Below, piece by piece: positions 17,840 through 27,257 of a stretch of 64,000 bases of DNA (within the stretch, counting starts at the first letter, position 1; each line of letters opens with the position of its first letter). Source of the DNA: CBDCWT01 sp965223305 (lineage in GTDB: Bacteria; Planctomycetota; Planctomycetia; Pirellulales; Pirellulaceae); assembly GCA_965223305.1 (NCBI GenBank), contig CBDCWT010000058.1, positions 205,491-269,490 of the forward strand, given 5' to 3'. Made by a program: the position numbers and the translations under genes. The notes beneath the pieces are model-generated. The model made no database searches and was not told the origin of the DNA. It saw only the letters and a list, made by a program, of their open reading frames with translations.

Positions 17840-18185
17840 CGAAGGCAATCGGGAGGAGAAGCGATCGGGCGAGGCGGGATACCCATCACCACTCACCGCG
17901 ACATCCGTGCAAGACGCCCGGGAGGGCGAGGCTCCTGCCGAGCCGAAATAGACCGGAGTGTTGGTTACCGTGGAAACCGTGGGCTAACGCCGAGCGGCTG
18001 ATTTTGTATCACAGTCCCGGGCCATCCTTTCGATCCTGCAAATCCTGTCAACAAAACAGATCAGCCGGAATGCGTTAGCATCCGGTTTGTAAACCGTGGG
18101 CTAACGCCCAGCGGCTGATTTCGTATCACGGTCTTCGGCGTTCCTGTTGATCCTGTAAATCCTGTCAGAAACAAAAAGACAGGAT
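17840..18185. repeat. Gap with two repeat families: GGGAGGGCGAGGCTCC box and ATCAGCC/GGCTGAT palindromes
   Basis: No gene is seen. A box CGGGAGGGCGAGGCTCCTGC runs from about 17919 and ends GAGCCGAAA (repeated at 57817). Then come two tandem units of about 118 bp. Each begins AACCGTGGGCTAACGCC and ends CGGCTGAT (about 17974-18002 and 18091-18119), and each is followed by a version of GATCCTGTAAATCCTGTCA. A partner motif ATCAGCCGGAATGCGTTAGC starts at 18060 and pairs with the second unit. A hairpin AATCCTGTC/GACAGGATT (18158-18186) touches the end of the minus-strand gene. Confidence 0.85.
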
Positions 18186-19601
18186 TCACCAGCGACAACG
18201 GTTAGGACTCGCGTCCTGCTGGATGACCCGGAAATCGAGCAGGAACATTTCCAGGTCGCGGCTGCGGACGTTCCACACATTGTCCGCCACGATGTCGCTG
18301 GTGCGGTAGGTGGCGCCGTCATACCGGTAGACAGCGGCGAGGTCGGTAAGGCCCGCTCGCCGCCAACCGTAGATCTGTTTCTTGAACTCGACCACGGGTA
18401 GCAGGTAGCCGACAAGCGACTTGCGAGCCTCGGACGCATGGCGGGGATCAAGCTCGACGATCTCAACGACGTCTTCCTGATAGCCCCAGAACTTCAGTGG
18501 ATTGGAGGCGAACAGGAGGTGGTTGGACGTCTCTCCTTCGGTCCGCAGGTTGCTAAACATGGTAAACGTGCCCGCCGTTCGGAGCCCAAGATAGGGGTTC
18601 ATGCCGTAGAAGATCAGGAACAGCGGCAGAACTGCCCAGACCTTCGGTACCTGACGGTTCCACATCGGAACTCCCGCCCAACCGATCCCCCGGCGAAATC
18701 GCCCCGCTTCCCTGACGACCGGCCACACAAAACAAAGAAATCCGAAGTTCAGCCCGAGTCCTTGCCAACGATGGAAAGAGCGATCGAAGCCCGAGCGATC
18801 GAGGCCATGTCGATAGAAGTAGATGCCGGCCAGACAGGCGACGAGCACGTTCAGAAAGAAGTAGCAGCTCACCCGGTCGATCTGCAATCCTCTCGTGCCG
18901 ATTGGCCGCTGCAGAATCAAGTCCCACTGAGCGCGGGGTAGGAACGTCAGTAAGAGCGCAAATGCCAACGACGAGAAATCAAAAAAGACCATCATCGCTA
19001 GTACCGTGTGCAGAACCCAACTGACCAACAACATCGGTGCCTGCCAGCGGCGGATCCAAAGCAGGACGCCACCACCCAACTCCCAGACCAGTGTGAAAAC
19101 TGCGGCGGCGAGAATGGCGGCGGCAGGTACATTAGCATTTGGCAGACGAAAGAGCCCCAACATGCCCCGCAGAAACTCGGACGAACAACCTGACTCGAGA
19201 TGGAAGAAGTCGAGATTCAGCTTGTGCAAACCGGCGAAGATGTAGACCAGCGAGAGGGCCACACGAAGCGGAGGCGTCATGACCTCCCACAGCTGTTCGT
19301 CGGACAGCCGGCGGGCGCCGAACGTGCTGGCCAGGGTTGCGGCGATGATAAACAGCGAGCAAAACAGGTAGAGATTGTTGTGATTTCCTACATCCGGAAA
19401 ATCGGCGGCCAGCGTGTAGATCGATGAGAGGACCAGATAAGTCAGCATGGCTGCACGGTCCATCCCTCGCAGATAGACAGTCACCAGCAGGATCAGGAAG
19501 AACAGGCAGGCCGGCAACGACTCCCACTCTTCGGTCAAGTCGATCGCGAAGGACAGAGCAAAGAAGCAGAAGAAGATCGAGAGCCGTGTCGCGTTTTTCA
19601 T
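18186..19601 (-). CDS. Multi-pass membrane protein, HTTM / gamma-carboxylase-like
   Basis: A membrane protein of about 471 aa. The start is placed at the ATG at 19601 (MKNATRLSIFFCFFALSFAID), which opens at a membrane helix. A longer frame to 19772 overlaps the upstream TIM-barrel gene and its extra residues are hydrophilic. About ten hydrophobic helices are visible. The segment YIFAGLHKLNLDFFHLESG matches the AGLxKLNxDW-type motif of HTTM domains, shared with vitamin K-dependent gamma-carboxylase. The C-terminal 130 residues are soluble. The family is poorly characterised; enzymatic activity is not established. It is the last gene of a three-gene minus-strand group beginning at 21441. Confidence 0.65.
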   Translation of the reverse strand: MKNATRLSIFFCFFALSFAIDLTEEWESLPACLFFLILLVTVYLRGMDRAAMLTYLVLSSIYTLAADFPDVGNHNNLYLFCSLFIIAATLASTFGARRLSDEQLWEVMTPPLRVALSLVYIFAGLHKLNLDFFHLESGCSSEFLRGMLGLFRLPNANVPAAAILAAAVFTLVWELGGGVLLWIRRWQAPMLLVSWVLHTVLAMMVFFDFSSLAFALLLTFLPRAQWDLILQRPIGTRGLQIDRVSCYFFLNVLVACLAGIYFYRHGLDRSGFDRSFHRWQGLGLNFGFLCFVWPVVREAGRFRRGIGWAGVPMWNRQVPKVWAVLPLFLIFYGMNPYLGLRTAGTFTMFSNLRTEGETSNHLLFASNPLKFWGYQEDVVEIVELDPRHASEARKSLVGYLLPVVEFKKQIYGWRRAGLTDLAAVYRYDGATYRTSDIVADNVWNVRSRDLEMFLLDFRVIQQDASPNRCRW

Positions 19602-19641
19602 GCGCGTCGGTTGGCTTTCACGCTGGCGAACTTCTCTGCCT

Positions 19642-20568
19642 TCATCCGGTCGAAGGCAGGAACCCCTGCAAATAAGTTCGGCTTTGCCTGAGCGAGGCTT
19701 TGCGGGCTTCCAGCGATCCCTCGTAAGCCCGGTCTTCGACTTCGATACAGACCGGCCCCTGATAGCCCGCATCGGTCAGAACCGAAAAGAAGTGTCCCCA
19801 GTGGACGTCTCCCAATCCCGGAAGTTTGGGTGTGTGGTACTCAAGGGGATGAGCGAGGATCCCCACATCATCAAGGCGATGCCGATCGACCCGGACATCC
19901 TTCGCATGGACATGGAATATCCGGTCGGCGAATTCTCGGAGCGGTTTTAGGTAGTCCATCTGCATCCAAACGAAGTGGGACGGATCGAAGTTGAGTCCGA
20001 AATGCGGGCTGGGTATGTCGCTATACATGCGCCTCCAAATCGCAGGGCTAATGGCGAGGTTTTTCCCTCCGGGCCATTCGTCCGCCGTAAAGAGCATAGG
20101 ACAGTTCTCGATAGCGATACGCACTCCGCTCTCCGCTGCGCGTGCAACCAGCGGTCGCCAAACATCTAGCATTCGTGACCAGTTTTCATCGACGGACTGG
20201 GTCCAGTCACGCCCCACGAATGAGGTGACGTTGGGAACTCCCAGCAACTCGGCGGCGTGAATCACTCGCTCGATGTGAGCGGCATAGACATCGGCCTCCT
20301 CGCGATTTGGAGTCAGCGGGTTCGGATAGTAACCGAGTCCGCTGATCTCGATTCCGGCATCGGTAACGAGGTCGCGAATCTGTTTTGCCGCTGACTGGCT
20401 GAGGTCGCTGACATCAACATGGGTCACACCGGCGTAGCGCCTCTCGGCCTTCCCTTTAGGCCAACACATGAGTTCAACGCACTCGAACTGCTCCTGAGCC
20501 GCAAACGCGACCACTTCTTCCAGAGACAATTCAGGAAGAATCGCACTGACAAAACCTAGCTTGATCAT
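19642..20568 (-). CDS. Sugar phosphate isomerase/epimerase, xylose isomerase-like TIM barrel
   Basis: A 308-aa AP-endonuclease-2/xylose-isomerase-like TIM barrel protein, probably a metal-dependent sugar isomerase or epimerase. Visible landmarks are the first strand (MIKLGFVSAILPELSLEEVVAFA), FECVELMCWP, the metal-ligand region GVRIAIENCPM with a Glu, GLNFDPSHFVW (Asp/His), and the closing PVCIEVEDRAYEGS with a Glu. The substrate is not predictable. Close packing (9 bp after the zinc-ribbon gene, about 40 bp before the HTTM-like gene) suggests an operon next to the glycan cluster, although on the opposite strand. Confidence 0.87.
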   Translation of the reverse strand: MIKLGFVSAILPELSLEEVVAFAAQEQFECVELMCWPKGKAERRYAGVTHVDVSDLSQSAAKQIRDLVTDAGIEISGLGYYPNPLTPNREEADVYAAHIERVIHAAELLGVPNVTSFVGRDWTQSVDENWSRMLDVWRPLVARAAESGVRIAIENCPMLFTADEWPGGKNLAISPAIWRRMYSDIPSPHFGLNFDPSHFVWMQMDYLKPLREFADRIFHVHAKDVRVDRHRLDDVGILAHPLEYHTPKLPGLGDVHWGHFFSVLTDAGYQGPVCIEVEDRAYEGSLEARKASLRQSRTYLQGFLPSTG

Positions 20569-20577
20569 TCGTTTGCC

Positions 20578-21441
20578 TCACACAGCGGAATAGCAGCCGC
20601 CACTAGCGGCGGTGGAAGCGGCGGCAGTGGCGGCGACACGCACTCCTGGACCAGGTCTCGTTGGCAGGCGGGCCTCCTTGGGCTCAAACATCGGCGAGAT
20701 ATGTATCAGTCCCCAACCGAGCAGCTGAATGAGCACTGCGCCGAGAAACGTCATAAAGAAACTACCACATCGCCTCCAGCGGCTGATGATGTAGTAGAAC
20801 ACGTAAAAAGGGACAAAAAGTGAAAGGAACCCCTGCAGCAACCGTTCCATGAAAGCGACAATCAAGATACGGATGCTGCTGATGCACTGCAGCAAGCCGC
20901 CGAGCGCGATCACCGCAATGCCGGTAGTCCTGACAGCCTGGTCCCGCGGCAAGACATACATGGTGGCGGCGAAACCGACCACGATCATGAGGACCAGAAA
21001 CAAGAGCCAGGCGGGAGTACCGTGAGAGATGTTCTTTTTCTCTTCTACCTTGTCATACTCGATCTGCTGCTCAGCAAAGTCCATCATCGATTCAGCTGCC
21101 TCGAGGAATCCGTCTGCATCTCCTTTGCGGATCCGCGCACCGGCGATGACTTCACCCTTCTCTTGATGGTAGCCGCAGTGGACGCAGAGCACGCCACCCT
21201 GGGCGATTCCCTCGCCGCACTTTGGACAGCGGACGCCTCGCACTTCCGCGATGCCGGCCTCATCAAGCAAGTCGGCGATGCCTCCGCCGGCCGATTTCTT
21301 CTTGGGGCCCTGGGTTTCGCGAGCCGCCGTGGCGCCGATCGTGATCGGTTGATGGCACTTCGGGCAAAGCAGTGTCTGACCAGCGAGCTCGTCTTTGGCC
21401 GTAAAGGTCTGACCGCACTCACACGACACTTTGATAGGCAT
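20578..21441 (-). CDS. Zinc-ribbon membrane protein of unknown function
   Basis: A 287-aa protein not assigned to a characterised family. Two Cys-rich segments are visible. An N-terminal ribbon reads CECGQTF...CPKCHQP (about 8-33), a common planctomycete module. A second, at about 72-95, reads CPKCGEG...CVHCGYH. After a charged linker come four or five hydrophobic helices (AWLLFLVLMIVVGFAATMYVL and following). The C-terminus is Ala/Ser-rich. No Shine-Dalgarno sequence precedes the start. It heads a minus-strand group with an epimerase and an HTTM-like protein; a sensing or scaffolding role would be speculation. Confidence 0.7.
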   Translation of the reverse strand: MPIKVSCECGQTFTAKDELAGQTLLCPKCHQPITIGATAARETQGPKKKSAGGGIADLLDEAGIAEVRGVRCPKCGEGIAQGGVLCVHCGYHQEKGEVIAGARIRKGDADGFLEAAESMMDFAEQQIEYDKVEEKKNISHGTPAWLLFLVLMIVVGFAATMYVLPRDQAVRTTGIAVIALGGLLQCISSIRILIVAFMERLLQGFLSLFVPFYVFYYIISRWRRCGSFFMTFLGAVLIQLLGWGLIHISPMFEPKEARLPTRPGPGVRVAATAAASTAASGGCYSAV

Positions 21442-21836
21442 AGACGATGACTTCCAGGAAGGAGGTTAGGACAAGCCGCTCATTTTGTCTCGTGGCAGGC
21501 GGTCTTTCCAGCCTTCCACTGCCGTTGCCATCGGCAGGCGGCCGCTTGCTGCCGGCGGCGGACAGCTTGCTCGTCGTACCCGCCATCGGCTTTTCTGTCA
21601 AAATGGCAGCGGCGATTCTCCTCGAACTGGCGGCCTGTCTCAGGCGCTGGAGCCCAGTGAAAATCACTAAACACCCTCGTAGAGGCAACTTGTGACTGCG
21701 TCGCCCTGCCTTGGCGCGCGGATTGCTTTAGGAGAGGGGCCTGTGGCAGATCGTGCGCAATTCTGGCAGCCCTCCGGCGGGGGGCTGCGGGAGACAGATA
21801 ATCGGAGTGCTTTGGTCAATGGGAGGTGAAGAATAG
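21442..21836. other. Intergenic region upstream of groES, with hairpin and possible leader frame
   Basis: No conventional gene is supported: long frames in both directions here mirror each other and resemble no family. A 7-bp hairpin GCAGCCC/GGGCTGC lies at 21766-21788. A 28-codon frame begins at a GTG at 21743 after GGAGAGGGG and ends with a TGA at 21827, 8 nt before the groES ATG. Its end overlaps the groES ribosome binding site GGGAGG. A CIRCE operator was looked for and not found. Confidence 0.45.
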
Positions 21837-22166
21837 ATGGCAACTGCTACCAAGAAGAAAAAGTCGCGGACAGGGATCAAGCTGGAGCCACTGGGTGACC
21901 GGGTGGTGCTGGAACGAGAGGAGTCTGAGGAGAAGACCGCAGGCGGCATTCTGCTACCGGACTCTGCGCAGGACCGGCCAGCTCGGGGGCGCATCGTGAG
22001 CGTTGGGAACGGCAAGTTGCTGGACGACGGAACTCGCGGGGCGCTGCAAGTCAAGGTGGGCGACCGGGTCATCTTTAGCAGCTATGCCGGCGAGTCCTTT
22101 CGAATCAACGACGAGGAGATGTTGTTAATGCGCGAGGACGACATCTTAGCAGTCATTGAGGACTAG
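21837..22166 (+). CDS. groS: Co-chaperonin GroES
   Basis: A 109-aa heptameric lid for the GroEL folding chamber. A basic 12-residue leader (ATATKKKKSRTG) precedes the usual chaperonin-10 start (IKLEPLGDRVVLE). The mobile loop with its GroEL-contact hydrophobics is EEKTAGGILLPDSA (about 31-44), and the C-terminal pattern is YAGESFRINDEEMLLMREDDILAVIE. GGGAGG lies 10 nt before the ATG. About 100 bp upstream of groEL on the same strand, forming the classic operon. The leader is longer than in E. coli GroES. Confidence 0.97.
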   Translation: MATATKKKKSRTGIKLEPLGDRVVLEREESEEKTAGGILLPDSAQDRPARGRIVSVGNGKLLDDGTRGALQVKVGDRVIFSSYAGESFRINDEEMLLMREDDILAVIED

Positions 22167-22267
22167 GAGTTCCTGAAGAAATAACTGGAGCCTCATTTCT
22201 AGTCACGGCTTGCATGCCGCAATGGGCCGGTGAGTTGTGAGAGAGTCGAAACTGGAGACCATCATTC

Positions 22268-23893
<1,626 letters not shown>

Positions 23894-23983
23894 TGTCCTA
23901 GCGGCTGGCGCTTTCAACCTCGCTACATCGTTGTGACGAGATAGACTCGCCAACCGGCTGCTGGGCCAGACAGCAGACCACGT

Positions 23984-24018
23984 AAGCCCATCGATCGTCC
24001 GCGATCGGTGGGCTTTTT
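23984..24018 (+). terminator. Intrinsic terminator after groEL
   Basis: A strong hairpin with stem AAGCCCATCGATCG against CGATCGGTGGGCTT (one mismatch), loop TCCG, followed directly by T-residues (GGGCTTTTTGC). It sits between groEL and the following HEAT-repeat gene and should end the groES-groEL transcript. Confidence 0.85.
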
Positions 24019-24112
24019 GCGTTTGCCAACCGCGGAAAAGGGACGACTTCCGATCGCCGGCGATGGTATGATACGAATGAGGCAGGGGTGCTCGCCCGGA
24101 GGGGTCAAACTA

Positions 24113-25303
24113 ATGAGATGCGGGATCTGTATGACCGTCTTCACGGTGCTGCTGGTGGGGCAGGCGCCGGTTGTCTCGGCCGACGATGTCTATCTGGTGC
24201 ACGGGGGTAAAGTCGAAGGGACTCTACCCGCGTCAAAACAGCCAGGGGACGGCAAGTACACGCTGGAAACGCCGTTTGGCGGCCGGCTCGTGCTGGCAGC
24301 AGAACAGGTGGAGCGGGTCGTGGAAAAATCCGCCATCCAGCTACGTTACGAGGCGATGTTGCCGCTCGTTCCGGACACCGAGGCGGGCCACCTCGACATG
24401 GCCGAGCGGTGTGAGCGGGCTGGCCTCAAGGAGCAGCAACTGTTTCATTTGGAGCACGTCGTCCGCCACAATCCCGACCACAAAGACGCGCGCTATGCTT
24501 TAGGGTACAGCTTGGTCGACGGGCGCTGGCTGCAGCAAGACCAGTGGATGAAGCAACAGGGCTACGAACGCTACCGCGGGGGCTGGCGGCTACCACAAGA
24601 AATCAAGCTGCTCAAGGCTCAGGAAGCACGCGATGCCGCGGTCGTTGCCTGGAAAAAGAAGGTCAAGGTCTGGCGATCCTGGATCCTGAAACGACGCGGA
24701 GATGGTGAAGCCCAGTTGCGGGCGATCGACGATCCGCTGGCCATACCCAGCCTGGCCGCCTTGCTGGACAACGACAAGGAACACCGTCAACTCAAGCTGC
24801 TGTATGTCGATGTGCTGGGCAAGTTCCCAGGAGACGTGGCAGTCGCGACGCTCACCAAGCATGCGCTGCACGATGCAGACGCCAAGATTCGAGAGGCCTG
24901 TCTCGACCAGCTAGAACGAACTCGACCACCGTTCGCCGTCGCAGCCTTCATCGAGGGATTGAAACACGACAAGAACGCAATGGTCAATCGAGCCGCGTTG
25001 GCTCTGAGCAGGATGCAGGATCCTGCGGCGACCTTACCCCTTATCGACGCGCTGGTCACTGAACACAAACATGTGGTCATGCAAGGCGGGGGTCTCCGGC
25101 CGACTTTCTCCAACCAAGGGAGCGGTTTCTCGGCAGGCGGGAAACCGGAGATCAAACGCATTAACCAACGGAACGAAGCCGTCTTACATGCGCTGGCTGC
25201 GTTACATAAGGGAGTCAACTTTGGCTTCAACCAGACCGCCTGGAAAAACTGGTATATCGCCCAAATGACCCCTCCACCGGTGCACCTGCGGCGCAGCGAC
25301 TAG
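24113..25303 (+). CDS. Exported HEAT-repeat protein
   Basis: A 396-aa protein. The start chosen is the ATG at 24113, preceded by GGAGGGG about 9 nt upstream and followed by a signal peptide (MRCGICMTVFTVLLVGQAPVVSA). An earlier in-frame ATG at 24008 would begin inside the groEL terminator. After a short beta-rich segment (about 25-65), residues about 75-190 look helical and TPR-like, and the C-terminal half contains HEAT/armadillo repeats (IPSLAALLDN, VATLTKHALHDADAKIREACLDQLE, MVNRAALALSRMQDPAATLPLIDAL). Protein-protein interaction is the likely role. The stop codon TAG coincides with the TA end of a 157-bp repeat. Confidence 0.75.
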   Translation: MRCGICMTVFTVLLVGQAPVVSADDVYLVHGGKVEGTLPASKQPGDGKYTLETPFGGRLVLAAEQVERVVEKSAIQLRYEAMLPLVPDTEAGHLDMAERCERAGLKEQQLFHLEHVVRHNPDHKDARYALGYSLVDGRWLQQDQWMKQQGYERYRGGWRLPQEIKLLKAQEARDAAVVAWKKKVKVWRSWILKRRGDGEAQLRAIDDPLAIPSLAALLDNDKEHRQLKLLYVDVLGKFPGDVAVATLTKHALHDADAKIREACLDQLERTRPPFAVAAFIEGLKHDKNAMVNRAALALSRMQDPAATLPLIDALVTEHKHVVMQGGGLRPTFSNQGSGFSAGGKPEIKRINQRNEAVLHALAALHKGVNFGFNQTAWKNWYIAQMTPPPVHLRRSD

Positions 25304-25457
25304 CAGCCTGTTGATTTTCTCAACGCGACTGCCGCATCACAGGGATGTGATGCCAAATCAGCGACGTAAGTCGTTGATTTGCGAGCCGCGAAGAACTCTG
25401 TTCTGAGCTTGGTGAGGTTGAAAAACGCCGGGACGGCGTTTTTCAACAGGGCAGTTA
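25301..25457 (+). mobile_element. 157-bp MITE-like element of the CTGTTGA family, copy A
   Basis: Bounded by TAGCAGCCTGTTGA on the left and, inverted, TAACTGCCCTGTTGA on the right. It contains TTGAAAAACGCC/GGCGTTTTTCAA (12-bp stem) and AAATCAGCGAC/GTCGTTGATTT palindromes. A near-identical copy in the opposite orientation is at 63824-63974 and lacks 6 bases, including a TGTGA insertion. The left TA is part of the stop codon of the upstream gene. The first palindrome ends in TTTTT and may serve as a terminator between the converging genes. Confidence 0.85.
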
Positions 25458-25477
25458 GGTGCAGGCAAATCGACCCA

Positions 25478-26425
25478 TCAGTTCGGCAATAACTCCCTGG
25501 TGAACCGCACCTTCGGTGCACCGCTGGCCGACTTGGCAGTCAAGAACTCGGCGACGTAGCGCTGCGGCTTTTTTTTCTCCGGGACTTTGAAGTTGTCGCC
25601 CTTCTGCAGGATCGGTTTGAAGTCGTGCATGCCGCCGAACTCGCGCACCCCAGCGACCTGGCAAGGTAACCAGTGTCCGTTTCCCTGCGCGTCCTCAAGA
25701 TAGAACTCGGGATAACAATGGCGGGGAATCCAAACCGTCCTGGCAGGGATCTTGTTCGCGCGACAGAGAGCGATGAACAAAGAGGTCAGCTCTTCACAGT
25801 CTCCATCCCCGTCGCGTAACGCGGCTACAGCCCCCTTGAGCTCGCCATTCTTGTATTCGATGTTGTCACGTACCCAGTCGAAGATCGTCTCGACTGTTTG
25901 CCAAGCACCTTGCTGATCGACGTTCAGCTCCTTGGCCAACGAACGAATGCGCCTGTCCCGAACCTCGATGTATGGGCTCGTCCCCAAGTACTTGCGGATC
26001 TCGCGCGGCATTTTCTTCGGTACCACCAGCTGATCGGTGTCTAAGGGAGGCAGCGTCGAGTGCTTGGTGACCTCGAAGGTGACCAACGCCGACGCAGTGT
26101 CGCCACGGTTCAGCCGGGGGATCCTGACCAGCATTTGCTTGACGCCGTTGTCGAGCGTCCGGTAGCGGACCCGCTGCACGTGGTGAGAAATGTCTTCGTC
26201 GACCACCTGTACCGTCTGCTCCGGCCAGTCGGTAGGCACGGGCACCGTGCCAAAGACACCCATCACTGGACCGTTGGTGGCCGTAATGGTAAGTCCGACC
26301 TTCCAGCGTTGTTTCTCCTGCTGATCGAGTCGAACTCCGCCCGGAGGCAACGACACGTCCTGGCCTACGACAGGCACGCTCGATACCAGGGCTCCGAGCA
26401 TCACAACCAGTGCTGGTGTCTTCAC
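25478..26425 (-). CDS. Exported transglutaminase-like protein
   Basis: A 315-aa secreted protein with signal peptide (MKTPALVVMLGALVSSVPVVG) and a C-terminal transglutaminase-like core (about 165-260). The Cys of the papain-type triad is Cys210 in DGDGDCEELTSLF, the motif of bacterial transglutaminase-like proteins. The His is His236 in PRHCYPEFYL. The third residue, normally Asp in a W-x-P-x-D context, falls in HWLPCQ and appears to be Gln256, so a standard triad is uncertain. The N-terminal 140 residues are beta-rich. It may act as a peptidase or cross-linker in the periplasm. It converges on the HEAT-repeat gene across the CTGTTGA element. Confidence 0.8.
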   Translation of the reverse strand: MKTPALVVMLGALVSSVPVVGQDVSLPPGGVRLDQQEKQRWKVGLTITATNGPVMGVFGTVPVPTDWPEQTVQVVDEDISHHVQRVRYRTLDNGVKQMLVRIPRLNRGDTASALVTFEVTKHSTLPPLDTDQLVVPKKMPREIRKYLGTSPYIEVRDRRIRSLAKELNVDQQGAWQTVETIFDWVRDNIEYKNGELKGAVAALRDGDGDCEELTSLFIALCRANKIPARTVWIPRHCYPEFYLEDAQGNGHWLPCQVAGVREFGGMHDFKPILQKGDNFKVPEKKKPQRYVAEFLTAKSASGAPKVRFTRELLPN

Positions 26426-26550
26426 CGAGATGTCTCCTCTAAATGCAGATCTCCTTCTATTCTAGTCAGTCGTTCTATGCGTGCGGGGCCCGTAGTAAAA
26501 CAAAACAACATTCGGCTCTGCCCATTCAGAGTTGCCAGACTTCAAGACAC

Positions 26551-26607
26551 AAAAAAAGCCCGCTGCGAGAAGGCGCGTCAGGATCGCACGCACTTCCCCC
26601 AGCGGGC
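26551..26607 (-). terminator. Intrinsic terminator of the small lipoprotein gene
   Basis: Read on the minus strand, GCCCGCTG pairs with CAGCGGGC around a loop of about 34 nt that can itself fold, followed by seven T residues. It lies about 50 bp past the stop of the minus-strand lipoprotein gene at 26655. Confidence 0.75.
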
Positions 26608-26654
26608 CGATTCCGTGGGGCGGAAAGTATTTGGTAGCCGCCTGTTAGCTTGGT

Positions 26655-26942
26655 CTAGGTCGCTGGCGGGACGGGACCGGGCAGGACCCCGGGTTGAGCC
26701 GCCGGTGCCGGCAGAATCCCCTCATAGCTAGGTTGCCATTCGGTTCCGCCGGCGTACACGCCGTTCCCTCCGCACGATGAACAATTTCCGGTCGTTCCCA
26801 TGCCGAGCGCCGGGACACCACCGACCGCAGCGCACGAGCTACAGGCATCTCCGCGATACATGGACATTCTGGGCCGTCCGCGGCAACAGCCGCTCAAAAT
26901 CGGCACAAGCGTCAACAGCGACACAATCAGTAGCCTCTTCAT
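26655..26942 (-). CDS. Small Cys-rich lipoprotein
   Basis: A 95-aa predicted lipoprotein. The start is the ATG at 26942, with GGAG about 8 nt upstream. A longer frame reaching 27485 opposes the hydrolase gene and is rejected. The signal peptide is MKRLLIVSLLTLVPILSGC with the lipid-modified Cys at 19. The mature part has CxxC-type pairs (DACSSCAA, GNCSSCGG) and ends in a Pro-rich tail (PAPAAQPGVLPGPVPPAT). Small secreted proteins of this design are frequent in Planctomycetes and have no known function. The Cys pairs could be disulfides or a metal site. A clear terminator follows. Confidence 0.7.
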   Translation of the reverse strand: MKRLLIVSLLTLVPILSGCCRGRPRMSMYRGDACSSCAAVGGVPALGMGTTGNCSSCGGNGVYAGGTEWQPSYEGILPAPAAQPGVLPGPVPPAT

Positions 26943-27257
26943 GGCGATACTCCGGTGGGGCGATGTATCCGAATCACGGCGAGGCTGTGGGTCAAACAAC
27001 TCTACACCACACTCAATGATGTGCAAACGCAACGGTCTCTTTTTTTCCACATCCGGTTCTCGTTTTCTCAACACTGTACGTTGTTTAAGTGCTACATTTT
27101 TATTGTGTCCTTGGGTAATCCGGGCGCGAGCCCCAAATGCCGATGCGTGTTCGCGGGCGAACTGCGCATAGTCCGCCTGGGTTGGATCACCGAGGGCCAC
27201 TTCCTCCCCACTGCCAGCGCCGTTTGAGCAACCTCGACAACGTCGTCTACAACCCCG
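26943..27257. other. Divergent intergenic region, AT-rich
   Basis: This 315-bp region separates the divergent lipoprotein and hydrolase genes and must hold both promoters. A notably AT-rich patch lies at about 27040-27115 (runs such as CTTTTTTTCC and ACATTTTTATTG), against a GC-rich background. No operator palindrome, riboswitch or repeat was recognised. Confidence 0.4.

Noticed and set aside
21447..21695. 82-codon plus-strand frame and its minus-strand mirror between the zinc-ribbon gene and groES
   Set aside because: Both are low-complexity translations of GC-rich palindromic DNA with no family resemblance.
21800..21836. Possible CIRCE operator before groES
   Set aside because: Only a right half-like GAGTGCTTT is present near 21805; the left half TTAGCACTC is absent at the expected 9-bp spacing.
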